Shown here one piece after another: positions 8,495 through 17,451 of a stretch of DNA of 64,000 nucleotides. This stretch comes from Lentisphaerota bacterium. GTDB lineage: Bacteria > Verrucomicrobiota > Lentisphaeria > Victivallales > Victivallaceae. The first letter of the stretch is position 1. Every line of letters starts with the position of its first letter. The translations under genes and the position numbers were made by a program. The notes under the pieces are model-generated. The model was not told where the DNA came from, did no database searches, and worked only from the letters and a program-made list of their open reading frames with translations. The stretch lies in NCBI GenBank assembly GCA_015061615.1, contig SUWE01000008.1, forward strand, positions 1 to 64,000, given 5' to 3'.

Positions 8495-9238
8495 TCAAAA
8501 TGACACTTTAACGTCACCGGATATTGCGGTCGGTGGCGCCATCACCTGAATCCCGGCTGGCACGCTCCAATCACGCTCCCATGTCCGCAGAAGCAGCGGA
8601 TCAGTGTCTCCGCCCCACGGATTGAGGTCGATTATCAGAAAACCTTTTGAGGAAGTGATATAAACATCCATTACCAAAGTATCCACAGGCAAACGCCAAA
8701 CTGTCTTTTTGACAAACTCGACAGCCTGTTTCCAATATTTATCCTTGACACCTTCCAAACGGCGGTAATGACGGTTCAAATGGTACTGACTCATCGCAGA
8801 AAGTTCACCTTTGTAAATAAACAACCGGAACTCTCTTGCTCTGGTGATCCTGCGGAACGGACGCAGACAAATATATTCGACCTTGCCTTCAGCCGCAGCC
8901 TTGGCAATTTTCTTGCTTTGAAGCAAATAGAAAAGCGCACTTCTTGGGGAATAAACCGCACCGCGTTTATTTTCAAAACGTTCTGTATCAGTTGGAGCGC
9001 AACTGTCAACAAAAACAAATGCATTGCCGGGAATATCTGCAAGCGGCTCAATCAGCTCGCTCATCATCTCTTTTCCCTGAGAAGAATAAAGAAACGCCCT
9101 TGCTTCTTCTTCATCCATCCCCCGGGATAACGCTTCAATCATGAAATCTTGCAATTTCACAAATTTGGTATGCCATGTAAAAGGTTCCAAAGCAGTGTAC
9201 CATTCATTGGTACGGAAAATATTACTGGACTGACTCAT
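8495..9238 (-). CDS. CDC123/D123-family ATP-grasp protein
   Basis: A 247-residue protein matching the D123 (CDC123) family by its signatures: FTWHTKFVKL near the start, VFVDSCAPTDTERF, a strand with RPFRRITRAREFRLFIYKG, SQYH, and the metal-binding block VMDVYI...LIIDLNPWGGDTDPLLL. In eukaryotes CDC123 is an ATP-grasp chaperone that assembles the translation factor eIF2. Bacteria have no eIF2, and the function of bacterial homologues is not known. It lies downstream of a TolC-like gene, peptide deformylase and a membrane protein, and overlaps the membrane protein gene by 17 bases. A similar ligase or nucleotidyl role is inference only. Family assignment rests on remembered motifs. Confidence 0.7.
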   Translation of the reverse strand: MSQSSNIFRTNEWYTALEPFTWHTKFVKLQDFMIEALSRGMDEEEARAFLYSSQGKEMMSELIEPLADIPGNAFVFVDSCAPTDTERFENKRGAVYSPRSALFYLLQSKKIAKAAAEGKVEYICLRPFRRITRAREFRLFIYKGELSAMSQYHLNRHYRRLEGVKDKYWKQAVEFVKKTVWRLPVDTLVMDVYITSSKGFLIIDLNPWGGDTDPLLLRTWERDWSVPAGIQVMAPPTAISGDVKVSF

Positions 9239-10151
9239 GATTCTCTCCTTTACCTGAATTATCCGGATTATCCGGATTCTGTATCAGGTATTTAAGTACA
9301 ACAAAAAGATATATGACCCAACCGATCATAAGCAAATTTGTAAAATAAGAGTCCCCCGGCAGTTGGAATGCGGGGAAGAAACTGACGACAGCCAGCACCG
9401 GGAACGCAGTGTAGAGAGCGATCTTCCATAACTGACTGAACGTTATAAACTTTGATCTGCCTGCCGAAAAAACTTTGAACAACGAAGAGAAGAAAAAAGT
9501 TATAAACGCAATCATAAAGAAACTGAGAATGAAATATTCCATTGCAACGGTGGCAGCAAAACCGACACGGAGCATGGCAAAAACCTGAATACTGCTGACT
9601 TCTTCAGGATTTTCCGGCAATTTCCACTTTGCATCAGTTTTCAAATCAACAAGATTGAAAAACAGCTTTTTCATCTCATTGAACTTGATATCTTTTTCCG
9701 GAAGAACCGTTTCGCCATCCGCACGGTAAACGGTAACATTCCAGAGTTCGCCATTACGGAAGAAAAATCCGAATGCTGATGAACTCCACAAAAAGAACCA
9801 GTTGCGGTCACGGAAAAAATCATCCTGATATATTTTTTTATCACCGGATGCCACATAAACGAGAGCAGAATTGTACGGCAACTCCTGCCAACGGCTCCGT
9901 TGCGGCTCTATTCCGGGAAATATACCTTCGGAAGAAAAAGTCAAATGATTACCAAAAATTTTGGAAAATTCGGCTTGAGCCGCTTTCCAACGGTAATTGA
10001 TCAAAAAATAATTGCAAATCCCGATAAAAAACGAACAGAAAAAACAGAGAAGAAAAAAGTGCCAAACCACCCTGCCCCAGGAATGTTTCACCAGTTCCCG
10101 GCAGCAGTACGGACCGCTGCATATTTCAAACAAGGAACGGAAAAAGCCCAT
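9222..10151 (-). CDS. Polytopic membrane protein, DUF1189-like
   Basis: A 309-residue integral membrane protein. One membrane segment lies near residues 29-50 (WHFFLLCFFCSFFIGICNYF). It is followed by a soluble domain of about 130 residues with Trp- and Phe-rich strands, then three or four C-terminal membrane segments (from about residue 175). The tail is acidic and Asn-rich. The layout of one helix, an extracytoplasmic domain and a helical bundle resembles DUF1189 membrane proteins, but the match is by architecture only. No catalytic motif is evident. It starts two bases after the peptide deformylase stop and overlaps the CDC123-like gene, so these three are almost surely one transcript. Confidence 0.7.
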   Translation of the reverse strand: MGFFRSLFEICSGPYCCRELVKHSWGRVVWHFFLLCFFCSFFIGICNYFLINYRWKAAQAEFSKIFGNHLTFSSEGIFPGIEPQRSRWQELPYNSALVYVASGDKKIYQDDFFRDRNWFFLWSSSAFGFFFRNGELWNVTVYRADGETVLPEKDIKFNEMKKLFFNLVDLKTDAKWKLPENPEEVSSIQVFAMLRVGFAATVAMEYFILSFFMIAFITFFFSSLFKVFSAGRSKFITFSQLWKIALYTAFPVLAVVSFFPAFQLPGDSYFTNLLMIGWVIYLFVVLKYLIQNPDNPDNSGKGENHESVQ

Positions 10152-10153
10152 TT

Positions 10154-10738
10154 TTATTTGAACCTCCGGTAATTACAACTCTGTCCGGCACTCTTCAACC
10201 GGTTGATATCTCCGCGCACACGACGCTCTACATCGGGAGCTAAACGATCAGTAAACAGGAAACCATCCAAATGGTCAAGTTCATGCTGAATACAGCGCGC
10301 AAGAAGACCGCCGCACTCATATTCAAAAAATTCACCTTCAAGAGTCTGCGCCCGGAATACGACGGTTTCCGGACGGACGACCGGGGCATAGATGCCCGGC
10401 ACTGACAAACACCCTTCCTCGCCTTCGACAAGATTACTTGAGCGCATGACAATTTCCGGATTGATAACAGCAAGCGGCATTTTCGGCAGCAAAAACGCCT
10501 CTCCGGGAGTACCGGTATTCCGTTCTGCGGGAACATCGAAAACTACCAGCCTTAAAGATTTGCCGTATTGAGGAGCAGCAAGACCAATTCCGTTGAAATA
10601 ACGCATTGCCTGCATCATCTCTTTGGCAAGCTGACGGATTTCCGGGGTGACAACAGCAATCGGCTCAGCGATCTTTTTCAAGACCGCTGCACCGACAGTG
10701 TAGACAACAGAAGATTCTTTTTGTTTTTTCAAAAACAT
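10154..10738 (-). CDS. def: Peptide deformylase
   Basis: Removes the formyl group from the N-terminal methionine of new proteins. All three metal-site motifs are present: GIGLAAPQ (residues about 50-57), EGCLSVPG with the metal-binding Cys, and QHELDHLDG with the two His and the catalytic Glu. It is 194 residues when started at the ATG at 10738. An ATG further upstream at 10792 would overlap the end of the TolC-like gene by 50 bases and add residues with no family match, so it was not chosen. It follows that gene by 4 bases. The usual partner fmt is not adjacent. Confidence 0.94.
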   Translation of the reverse strand: MFLKKQKESSVVYTVGAAVLKKIAEPIAVVTPEIRQLAKEMMQAMRYFNGIGLAAPQYGKSLRLVVFDVPAERNTGTPGEAFLLPKMPLAVINPEIVMRSSNLVEGEEGCLSVPGIYAPVVRPETVVFRAQTLEGEFFEYECGGLLARCIQHELDHLDGFLFTDRLAPDVERRVRGDINRLKSAGQSCNYRRFK

Positions 10739-10742
10739 ACCG

Positions 10743-12377
10743 TTATTTAGCCGCAGGAGCGGCAGTTGCAGATTCCGGAATTGCCGGAGCATTATTTTTC
10801 TTGGGGAACTCGCGTTTGATATCCGGAGCCTTTACAGACTCAGTCTGAGCGCCGGCATTGCCGCTTTCCGCAGAAGCGACAGCTTCTTTCACACCGTCAA
10901 GTCCGGGGTAACGCTCATCACTCTCTTCACCGAGGTAATAATTTGCGCCCTGACCGCCGACCACCGAGGTAAGCTGCGCCTTGGCATTTTGAACATTGAT
11001 ATAACTTGATGCCAAAGCAGTCTCTGCATCAACGAGGTCGCGCTGCGCCTCATTGAGACGGGTCAACTCAGCTTTACCGGCACGATATTCTTCGTCAACG
11101 AGCCTTCTCTGTTCAGCAGAAAGAGAACGGATCTTAGCATAAAGTTTGGTTTTTTTCACATTCTGAACATAATTCGCGTACGCGGTACGCACTTCACTGA
11201 CAACAGCAAACCACTGAGATGCAACTGAATATTCCGCAACCGCACGCTGAGCTTTAGCTTCGCGCAACTGATTAAGACGGATCGCTCCGTTAAAAATCAC
11301 CCAATCGGCAGTAATTCCCATGGACAATCCCATGTTGTCATGGAACCGGCTGATTTCACCTGTGGAGTAACCTTTACGGTTATTGGTGGTATAAGTCCAG
11401 GCAAAGTAACCGTTGATTTCCGGAGAATATGCGCCCCATGCCTGATACACCTGATAGTTCGCAATATTCAACTGTTCACGATAAGCCTTGAGGTCGGGAC
11501 GGTTGGCAAGAGCAGCATCAAGATAGAGTTCCACAGCCGGCAGTTCAGCAAATTCCGATTTGTAATCAGAGGGGAATTTGATATGAGATGGAAGTACGCC
11601 TTCTGGATATCCCATCAACTGAGCAAGAGCATAAATCGCAACTTCATACTGATAGTCGGCACCGACGAGATTGACTTCAGCAGAGTTTACATAAATTTCA
11701 AAGTTCAAAACATCGCTGAGCGGAGCGGCACCGGCTTCAAATTTATGACGGGTATTTTCCAAAGAACTCTTCTGAAAGTCGCGGTCTTCAGAGGCAATCC
11801 GGCGATTTTCGATCGCCAGCAGAACCGTGTTATACGCATACGCGACAGAAAGCATCATCGTCCGGCAGGCATTTTCTTCCAGTTTTGCCTGATAATTGAA
11901 GTTGCTTTTAGCAGCCATCAAGCGGAAAAGACGGGCAAAACCATCAAAAATCAGCATATTTGCACGAATGCCGGTAGTCGTTGTAAACGAGTGGTCACGG
12001 GTGGAGTGACCTTCCAAATCCGGATATTCCTCCTCATCATAGTTCAACATCCACCTTGCGGAATAATCCATATCAAAACTGGCTGTGATCGTCGGAGAAT
12101 ACGCGCCCCATGCCTGCAAATACTTCAAACGCGCAGCCTGCATTGAATGATAGGCGGAAATATAAGTCGGATTGTTTTTGATGGCAATCCGCTGTGCTTC
12201 ACGCAGGGTCAGGACAGAAATATCCTTGAACATATCATCAGAAGAGTCCTTCTGACGCTGCGTGTAACTCTCTGAAAGAGTTGCAATGGCAGGCTCTTTA
12301 TAACTGTAACATCCGGAGAGAGCGACCAGCGCAGCAGCAAAGGCGCCCCCCAACAACCTGACTTGAACTTTTTTCAT
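10743..12377 (-). CDS. TolC/OprM-type outer-membrane efflux lipoprotein
   Basis: An outer-membrane channel of about 544 residues. The signal peptide ends in a lipobox (VALSGC), so it is likely lipid-anchored, like OprM/NodT. The body shows two related TolC repeats: long helical stretches with periodic Ala and Asn, and the paired phrases YLQAWGAYSPTITASFDMDY and VYQAWGAYSPEINGYFAWTY, which mark the start of each repeat. The last 70 residues are a Pro/Ala/Lys-rich tail. Start choice is open: GGAG lies 6 bases before a GTG at 12383 and 12 before the ATG at 12377; both give the same mature protein. No adaptor or pump gene is adjacent. It could serve a drug pump or a type I secretion system. Confidence 0.9.
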   Translation of the reverse strand: MKKVQVRLLGGAFAAALVALSGCYSYKEPAIATLSESYTQRQKDSSDDMFKDISVLTLREAQRIAIKNNPTYISAYHSMQAARLKYLQAWGAYSPTITASFDMDYSARWMLNYDEEEYPDLEGHSTRDHSFTTTTGIRANMLIFDGFARLFRLMAAKSNFNYQAKLEENACRTMMLSVAYAYNTVLLAIENRRIASEDRDFQKSSLENTRHKFEAGAAPLSDVLNFEIYVNSAEVNLVGADYQYEVAIYALAQLMGYPEGVLPSHIKFPSDYKSEFAELPAVELYLDAALANRPDLKAYREQLNIANYQVYQAWGAYSPEINGYFAWTYTTNNRKGYSTGEISRFHDNMGLSMGITADWVIFNGAIRLNQLREAKAQRAVAEYSVASQWFAVVSEVRTAYANYVQNVKKTKLYAKIRSLSAEQRRLVDEEYRAGKAELTRLNEAQRDLVDAETALASSYINVQNAKAQLTSVVGGQGANYYLGEESDERYPGLDGVKEAVASAESGNAGAQTESVKAPDIKREFPKKNNAPAIPESATAAPAAK

Positions 12378-12403
12378 TCTCACATTTAACTCCATAAAAT
12401 ATA

Positions 12404-12417
12404 TTAAGTCAACTTAA
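12404..12417. promoter_or_regulatory. Operator-like palindrome in the TolC-like 5' leader
   Basis: TTAAGT and ACTTAA surround a 2-base centre, between the predicted promoter and the ribosome site of the TolC-like gene. It sits where a repressor would block transcription. The binding protein is unknown. Confidence 0.4.
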
Positions 12418-12426
12418 ATATTTAGT

Positions 12427-12456
12427 ATAATGTAGCATATTTTTTGTTTTTTACAA
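12427..12456 (-). promoter_or_regulatory. Probable promoter of the TolC-like operon
   Basis: Read on the minus strand: TTGTAA (12456-12451), then TACATT after 16 bases or CATTAT after 18. It lies about 50-75 bases before the start of the TolC-like gene in an AT-rich leader. Confidence 0.45.
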
Positions 12457-12535
12457 GAGCTATTTTTACAAACACTGACAAAAAGTGATTAAAAATCCTC
12501 ATTGTTGAAATTAAACAACATTTTTCCGGATTCTA

Positions 12536-12961
12536 TCACTTAAAACCGAAGAGAAAAACTCTGCGGACTCCATCCACTTCGCCGACAACAATAGAAAAAA
12601 TAGTTTCTTTGAAAATTTTTTCTCCTTTGAGCGAATAACTCTGAAAACGAACTGCCCATACAAGTTCATGCAGAGGCTCTTTTTCCAAACGGGTAAGAAA
12701 ACGGAACGAATCTATTTTCCCCATCCGGCTGGCTATTTCACGCAGATCGGTCTGAAACTTCTCTTTATTGTACGCCTGACGCCCACCGGGAGGAATAAAT
12801 TGGATATAACCATCGTAATTCTGTTTTTTGAAAGCCTCAAGCATAGCTTCTCCCATTGCCTGCTCCTTAGCCATTTTCTGCTGATCATCAGAAATATTTT
12901 GCACAGAAACACAACCGGCGAACAACAGAACAATAAGCGGCAGAATAAAAAATTTCTTCAT
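12536..12961 (-). CDS. Small lipoprotein of unknown function
   Basis: A 141-residue predicted lipoprotein: MKKFFILPLIVLLFAGC is a signal peptide with a lipobox ending in FAGC. The mature part begins VSVQNISDDQQK and has a mixed helix-strand pattern (EAMLEAFKKQNYDGYIQFIP ... ISFRFLTRLEKEPLHELVW ... FKETIFSIVVGEVDGVRR). This resembles small NTF2-like or DUF-type domains, but no family is recognised with confidence. An upstream in-frame start at 12982 would add seven residues ahead of the signal and is less likely. It lies 17 bases downstream of the second ABC ATPase gene and may be the last gene of that operon. Confidence 0.7.
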   Translation of the reverse strand: MKKFFILPLIVLLFAGCVSVQNISDDQQKMAKEQAMGEAMLEAFKKQNYDGYIQFIPPGGRQAYNKEKFQTDLREIASRMGKIDSFRFLTRLEKEPLHELVWAVRFQSYSLKGEKIFKETIFSIVVGEVDGVRRVFLFGFK

Positions 12962-12978
12962 AAAAATCCTTTCTGATT

Positions 12979-13707
12979 TCAAAGAACTTTGTTAAAAAAA
13001 TCACGGATACGCTGATTTGATGAGTTCATCAAAACTTCAGGCGCCCCTGTTTCCATAATGGCACCTCTGTCCATAAAAACCATGCGGTCGGCAACTTCAG
13101 CGGCAAAACCGATTTCATGTGTAACGACAAGCATCGTCATGCCTTCTTTTGCCAACTCTTTCATCAGCGATTGAACTTCACCTACCATCTCCGGGTCAAG
13201 TGCCGAAGTCGGTTCATCAAACAACAGAACTTCCGGATGCATTGCACACGCACGAACAATAGCGACACGCTGTTTCTGTCCGCCGGAAAGCTGCATCGGA
13301 TACGCTTTTGCTTTATCAGCCAGACCGATTCTCTCTAAAAGTTCATGCGCCTCTTTTTTTGCCTGACGGTGAGAAAGCAATCCGGTTTGTACCGGAGCCA
13401 ATGTGATATTATCAAGAATCGTCAAATGCGGAAAAAGATTGAAATGCTGAAAAACCATTCCGACTTTTCCACGGTAGCGGTTTATTTTCCGCATGGAAAC
13501 ACATTTGCCATGAAACAGGACTTTGCCGGAGGTCGGTATTTCCAACATATTCAAACAGCGCAGAAACGTACTTTTTCCGGAACCGGACGGTCCTACGATA
13601 AAAACAGACTCTCCCTTGCTTACCGACAACGACACATTGTCAACAGCGCGGAGGGCAGGAAAATCTTTAACAAGATCACGGGCTTCCAAAATTATTGAAT
13701 CATTCAT
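12979..13707 (-). CDS. Polar amino-acid ABC transporter ATPase (second system)
   Basis: A 242-residue ATPase of the GlnQ/HisP class. Walker A is GPSGSGKST (residues about 39-47), the signature is LSGGQKQRVAI, and Walker B is EVLLFDEPTSALDPE, followed by VVTHEIGFA with the H-loop. It ends at the usual length with DFFNKVL. It powers the import of an amino acid with the fused binding protein-permease encoded just upstream, which its start overlaps by 8 bases. The pair is a paralogue of the next two genes upstream. The substrate cannot be read from the sequence. Confidence 0.92.
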   Translation of the reverse strand: MNDSIILEARDLVKDFPALRAVDNVSLSVSKGESVFIVGPSGSGKSTFLRCLNMLEIPTSGKVLFHGKCVSMRKINRYRGKVGMVFQHFNLFPHLTILDNITLAPVQTGLLSHRQAKKEAHELLERIGLADKAKAYPMQLSGGQKQRVAIVRACAMHPEVLLFDEPTSALDPEMVGEVQSLMKELAKEGMTMLVVTHEIGFAAEVADRMVFMDRGAIMETGAPEVLMNSSNQRIRDFFNKVL

Positions 13708-15136
13708 TTTTCTTCAACCTTTTCTCCAGTATCTCCAGCAATTTGGAGAAAATCACAACCATAACAAGGTAAACCAGCGCAACCGCGATCAACGGCTGAA
13801 ATGCGTTGTAAGTTTGACTGCGGATGATATCTCCGCCCTTTGTCAAATCCTGCAATGCGATAAAACCGCACACACTGGTCTCTTTCAGCAATACAATGAA
13901 CTCATTGCCCAACGCAGGCAAAACATTTTTCAGTGCCTGAGGCAGAATGACCATTCCCATGGTCTGACTGTAATTCAAACCGAGACTTCTGCCGGCTTCC
14001 ATTTGTCCGCGATCAATGGACATAATGCCGGAACGGATGATTTCTGCAACATAAGCGCCGGAATTTATCCCGAAAGCGAGAATTGCAACCATTATCTTAT
14101 CAACATCGACCGAACCGAAGACCACAAAATATATTATCAACAGCTGCAGTACGACCGGAGTTCCCCGGATAACAGTAAGGTATACGCGGCAGACAAAGTC
14201 CGCTATTTTAAATTTTCCGGTCTGATCTGCTGTACTGCGGATGATCGCAACAACGAAACCGATAAGGACACCCAGAATAACAGAACTGAACGCAACGGAT
14301 ATGGTAACGATGAAACCATCAACAAGATAACGCCAACGCTCATTTTTCACAAAGTTGGTATAAAAATCTGCTTTGAATCCGGAAGCGGCATCTTCCTGCG
14401 CAGAATCAACACTTTTTTGTGTACGCTCATTATATTTGTCCACAATTTCAACGATAGTTTTATCCAAATGCATTCCGGTCAAACCGTCATTGATCATTTT
14501 AAGCAGCTCCTGCCGACCTTTGGGAACAGCAAACGCATACTCTTCAAATGTCAAAGGCTTTTCAAGAATTTTAAGCTGCGGATTTTTTGCGACATGCACC
14601 ATCGCCGGATCATTATCAAGAACGACAACATCAAGTTTATTGCGATTCAATGCCGCAACAGCCATGCTGGCATCACTGAAACGCTGCGGCTCACCGATTT
14701 TTTCCGTAACGTAAGAATCTCCGGTCGTACCATGCTGCACACCGATACGCAAACCTTTAAGATCCGATACTCCCTGCACTTTTGAGTTCTCAGGAACAAT
14801 AATGACCTGCTTGGCGGTAATATAAGGAATTGAAAAATCCACCATTTTTTTGCGGTCTTCGGTAATTGTGATCGCCGAAGCGGCAATGTCACCTTTCCCG
14901 GTTTGAACGGCGGCAATGATCGAATCGAATTTCATATCTTCAACGACCATCTTACAGTTTCCGCGTCTGAGAACTTCACGCAGGATATCAATATCAATTC
15001 CCACGATTTTATCTCCCTCATGATACTCATACGGAGGAAAATCCGCTGAAGTCACCACGCGCAGAATCTGCTCAGATGCAGCATTGCAGAGAAAAAATAC
15101 CGCAAAAACTGAAAGTAAAAATATTTTCTTCATCAT
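13700..15136 (-). CDS. Fused amino-acid-binding protein and ABC permease (second system)
   Basis: A 478-residue fusion of two ABC importer parts. Residues 1-20 are a signal peptide (MMKKIFLLSVFAVFFLCNAA). Residues about 22-245 are a type 3 solute-binding domain (RVVTSADFPPYEYHEGDKIV, GIDIDILREV, RIGVQHGTTGDSY). Residues about 265-475 are a HisM/GlnP-type permease, with the ATPase-contact EAA loop near GQMEAGRSLGLNYSQTMGM. Fusion keeps the binding domain tethered outside the inner membrane, as in GlnPQ-like systems. The start lies one base after the first ATPase. The binding pocket resembles glutamine or arginine binders, but the substrate is not certain. Confidence 0.92.
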   Translation of the reverse strand: MMKKIFLLSVFAVFFLCNAASEQILRVVTSADFPPYEYHEGDKIVGIDIDILREVLRRGNCKMVVEDMKFDSIIAAVQTGKGDIAASAITITEDRKKMVDFSIPYITAKQVIIVPENSKVQGVSDLKGLRIGVQHGTTGDSYVTEKIGEPQRFSDASMAVAALNRNKLDVVVLDNDPAMVHVAKNPQLKILEKPLTFEEYAFAVPKGRQELLKMINDGLTGMHLDKTIVEIVDKYNERTQKSVDSAQEDAASGFKADFYTNFVKNERWRYLVDGFIVTISVAFSSVILGVLIGFVVAIIRSTADQTGKFKIADFVCRVYLTVIRGTPVVLQLLIIYFVVFGSVDVDKIMVAILAFGINSGAYVAEIIRSGIMSIDRGQMEAGRSLGLNYSQTMGMVILPQALKNVLPALGNEFIVLLKETSVCGFIALQDLTKGGDIIRSQTYNAFQPLIAVALVYLVMVVIFSKLLEILEKRLKKNE

Positions 15137-15137
15137 A

Positions 15138-15890
15138 TCAGCACACCGCCTTCAATCCGGCAATAAAAGCCTTGGTCCGCTCATTCGCGGGGTTATGGAT
15201 GATCTGCGCAGCCGGACCATCTTCGACAACAACTCCATCCGCCATAAAAATAATCCTGTCGGCGACCATTTCGGCAAAATCCATTTCATGAGTTACAATT
15301 ATCATTGTCATATTTTCTTCAGCCAGCGCCCGGATGACCTGAAGGACTCCCTGAGTAAGCTCCGGGTCAAGAGCTGAAGTCGGTTCGTCGAAGAAAAGTA
15401 TTTCAGGATGCAACGCAAGCGCTCTGGCAATGGCGACACGCTGCTGCTGTCCACCGGAAAGTTCACAGGGATATGCTTCAGCGTGATCGGCAAGCTCCAT
15501 CTTCTCCAAAAGCCGCATAGCTTCCGCAACAGCATCTTTTGGCGGAACTCCGGCAACATGTACGGGAGCATCAATAATATTTTTCAAGACGGACATGTGC
15601 GGAAAGAGATTGAATCCCTGAAAAACCATTCCACATTTACCGCGCGCCTGCTTCAAAACGTTCTTTGCAGCATACACGCCGTTGGCAAGAACCGGAATGC
15701 CGCCGATATTGATTGAACCTCCATCAGCATTTTCCAACATTGCCGCACAGCGCAAAAGCGTCGTTTTGCCGGAACCGGATGGCCCGATAACGGCAATCAC
15801 CTCGCCCTTTTCAACCGCAAGCGACATATTCTTCAAAACTTCATGCCCCCGGAAGCTTTTAGATAGATCATCTATTTGCAAAACCTTCAT
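15138..15890 (-). CDS. Polar amino-acid ABC transporter ATPase (first system)
   Basis: A 250-residue GlnQ-type ATPase. Walker A is GPSGSGKTT, the signature LSGGQQQRVAIARALALHPE, Walker B EILFFDEPTSALDPE, and the H-loop IVTHEMDFA. It is encoded between the two fused binding protein-permease genes and follows the first by 4 bases. It is clearly related to the ATPase at 12979-13707, with similar motifs and order, but has diverged, so the duplication is not recent. It is presumably dedicated to the fusion encoded immediately upstream. Confidence 0.92.
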   Translation of the reverse strand: MKVLQIDDLSKSFRGHEVLKNMSLAVEKGEVIAVIGPSGSGKTTLLRCAAMLENADGGSINIGGIPVLANGVYAAKNVLKQARGKCGMVFQGFNLFPHMSVLKNIIDAPVHVAGVPPKDAVAEAMRLLEKMELADHAEAYPCELSGGQQQRVAIARALALHPEILFFDEPTSALDPELTQGVLQVIRALAEENMTMIIVTHEMDFAEMVADRIIFMADGVVVEDGPAAQIIHNPANERTKAFIAGLKAVC

Positions 15891-15894
15891 TTTA

Positions 15895-17376
15895 TCACCG
15901 ATAGTAATTTAATTTTTTCTCAATCGCAGACATAGCCGCTGCAACAAGAAAGTTGAACACGTAGTAGAACACTCCGGCAACGACAAACGGCATCATGGAT
16001 GCTGTCGCGCTGGCAATCTGCTTGGCGATAGTAAACATTTCAAGAACAGAGAGTGAAAATGCAAGCGAAGTATCTTTCACCAGAGTGATGATTTCATTAG
16101 TCATCGGCGGCAAAATCCTTTTGACAACCTGAGGAAGAATGATACGGAAGAATGTCTGCATTCTGGAGTATCCAAGCACGCATGCAGCTTCATACTGCCC
16201 CTGAGCAACAGACTCGATCCCGCCGCGGTAAATTTCGGCAAAATAAGCTGCATAATTAAACGAAAAACCGATAATGACAGCAATAAAGCGGTAATCTACA
16301 CCCCAAAGTGAGAGTTTTGACAACTGTATACCGAATATATAATACGGACCGAAAAACCATACAAGCAGTTGAAGCATCAGCGGAGTTCCGCGCATTACTG
16401 AAATGAAACAGCGGAAAATCGTACTGACAAACCTGTTTCCGCACATTCTTCCCCATGCCACAAGCAAACCAAGCGGCAAAGCAAACAAAAGAGTCAGAAC
16501 GAATATCAAAACAGACACTCCAAGTCCGCTGAAAAGCTCGCTTACAACAGAAAAAAGCCGGACTTTATTTTCTGAATCAACAACTTCAGAGTTTTTCCTG
16601 TTCCCGCTTATTTTGCCGAGCGCCATTTTATTTTCACCGTCAAAATATTTTGCAGAAATCTGAGCGGCAGTACCGTCGGCAGCCATTTCAAGCAAGGTAT
16701 TCTGAACCGCATCGCGCAGTGCGGTATCTCCTTTGCGGAACCCGATACCGTAATTCTCCGTCATTATGATTTCGTCAAGTATCCGGAATCCGCCGTTTTT
16801 CATTTTCTCCTTTGCAACGCCGATATCCATGGCAACCGCATCGACACTGCCGGATTCAAGCATCATCACAGCATTGTTATAGTCAGGAGCAACGATCAGT
16901 TTCTTGAAGGTTTTACCAAGTTTACTGCGCTCACCGCCGTCAGAAAGAGCTTTTTGAACCGGAGTATCTGTTTGGACTGCGACGTTGAGCTGCCGGAGAT
17001 CACTGAGTTTTTTGACAGAAGAATTTTTTCTGACCATCACGACCTGCTCATTTACCACATAGGGATCACTCCACGTGTAGGCATGTTCCCTGCCATTTAT
17101 AGTAAAACCGTTCCAGATACAATCGATCATGCCGCTGTTAAGCTCACTGTCCTTTGCATCCCAGTTGATTGCTTTCAGCTCAATTTTCCAATTATTCCTC
17201 CGGGCAACTTCTCTTGCCAAATCAAGGTCAAATCCGCAATACTTGCCATCTTTAACATAACCGTAAGGGGGGAAGTTGGCATCAAATCCCACTGCAAAAC
17301 GCCGACCTTCAGCAAAGGCAGCAAGACTGAATAAAAACACTGCAGCAACGACAAATAAACTTTTGATTTTTCTCAA
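15895..17376 (-). CDS. Fused amino-acid-binding protein and ABC permease (first system)
   Basis: A 493-residue fusion. The signal peptide is MRKIKSLFVVAAVFLFSLAAFA. The binding domain (about residues 24-255) has FAVGFDANFPPYGYVKDGKY, GFDLDLAREVARRN and WDAKDSELNSGMIDCIWNGF, the last phrase common in cystine or lysine/arginine binders. The permease domain (about 280-490) has the EAA loop GQYEAACVLGYSRMQTFFR. The TTG at 17376 was chosen because GGGAG lies 7-8 bases upstream and the signal peptide then starts properly. In-frame starts further upstream would add a non-signal leader. A promoter lies about 75 bases upstream. This is the first gene of the four- or five-gene transport operon. Confidence 0.9.
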   Translation of the reverse strand: MRKIKSLFVVAAVFLFSLAAFAEGRRFAVGFDANFPPYGYVKDGKYCGFDLDLAREVARRNNWKIELKAINWDAKDSELNSGMIDCIWNGFTINGREHAYTWSDPYVVNEQVVMVRKNSSVKKLSDLRQLNVAVQTDTPVQKALSDGGERSKLGKTFKKLIVAPDYNNAVMMLESGSVDAVAMDIGVAKEKMKNGGFRILDEIIMTENYGIGFRKGDTALRDAVQNTLLEMAADGTAAQISAKYFDGENKMALGKISGNRKNSEVVDSENKVRLFSVVSELFSGLGVSVLIFVLTLLFALPLGLLVAWGRMCGNRFVSTIFRCFISVMRGTPLMLQLLVWFFGPYYIFGIQLSKLSLWGVDYRFIAVIIGFSFNYAAYFAEIYRGGIESVAQGQYEAACVLGYSRMQTFFRIILPQVVKRILPPMTNEIITLVKDTSLAFSLSVLEMFTIAKQIASATASMMPFVVAGVFYYVFNFLVAAAMSAIEKKLNYYR

Positions 17377-17451
17377 AACAAAAACTCCCTGAATCATATT
17401 AACACGGACGCCGGGTGCGCGAAGAACGGACATCCGGAAAGTCATTTTTAT

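Noticed and set aside
11340-12146. 268-residue open frame on the plus strand
   Set aside because: It is a shadow of the TolC-like gene, which has clear repeats and a signal peptide.
13523-14785. 420-residue open frame on the plus strand
   Set aside because: It lies antisense to the fused transporter and ATPase genes, whose motifs are complete. The translation has no recognisable family and skewed composition.
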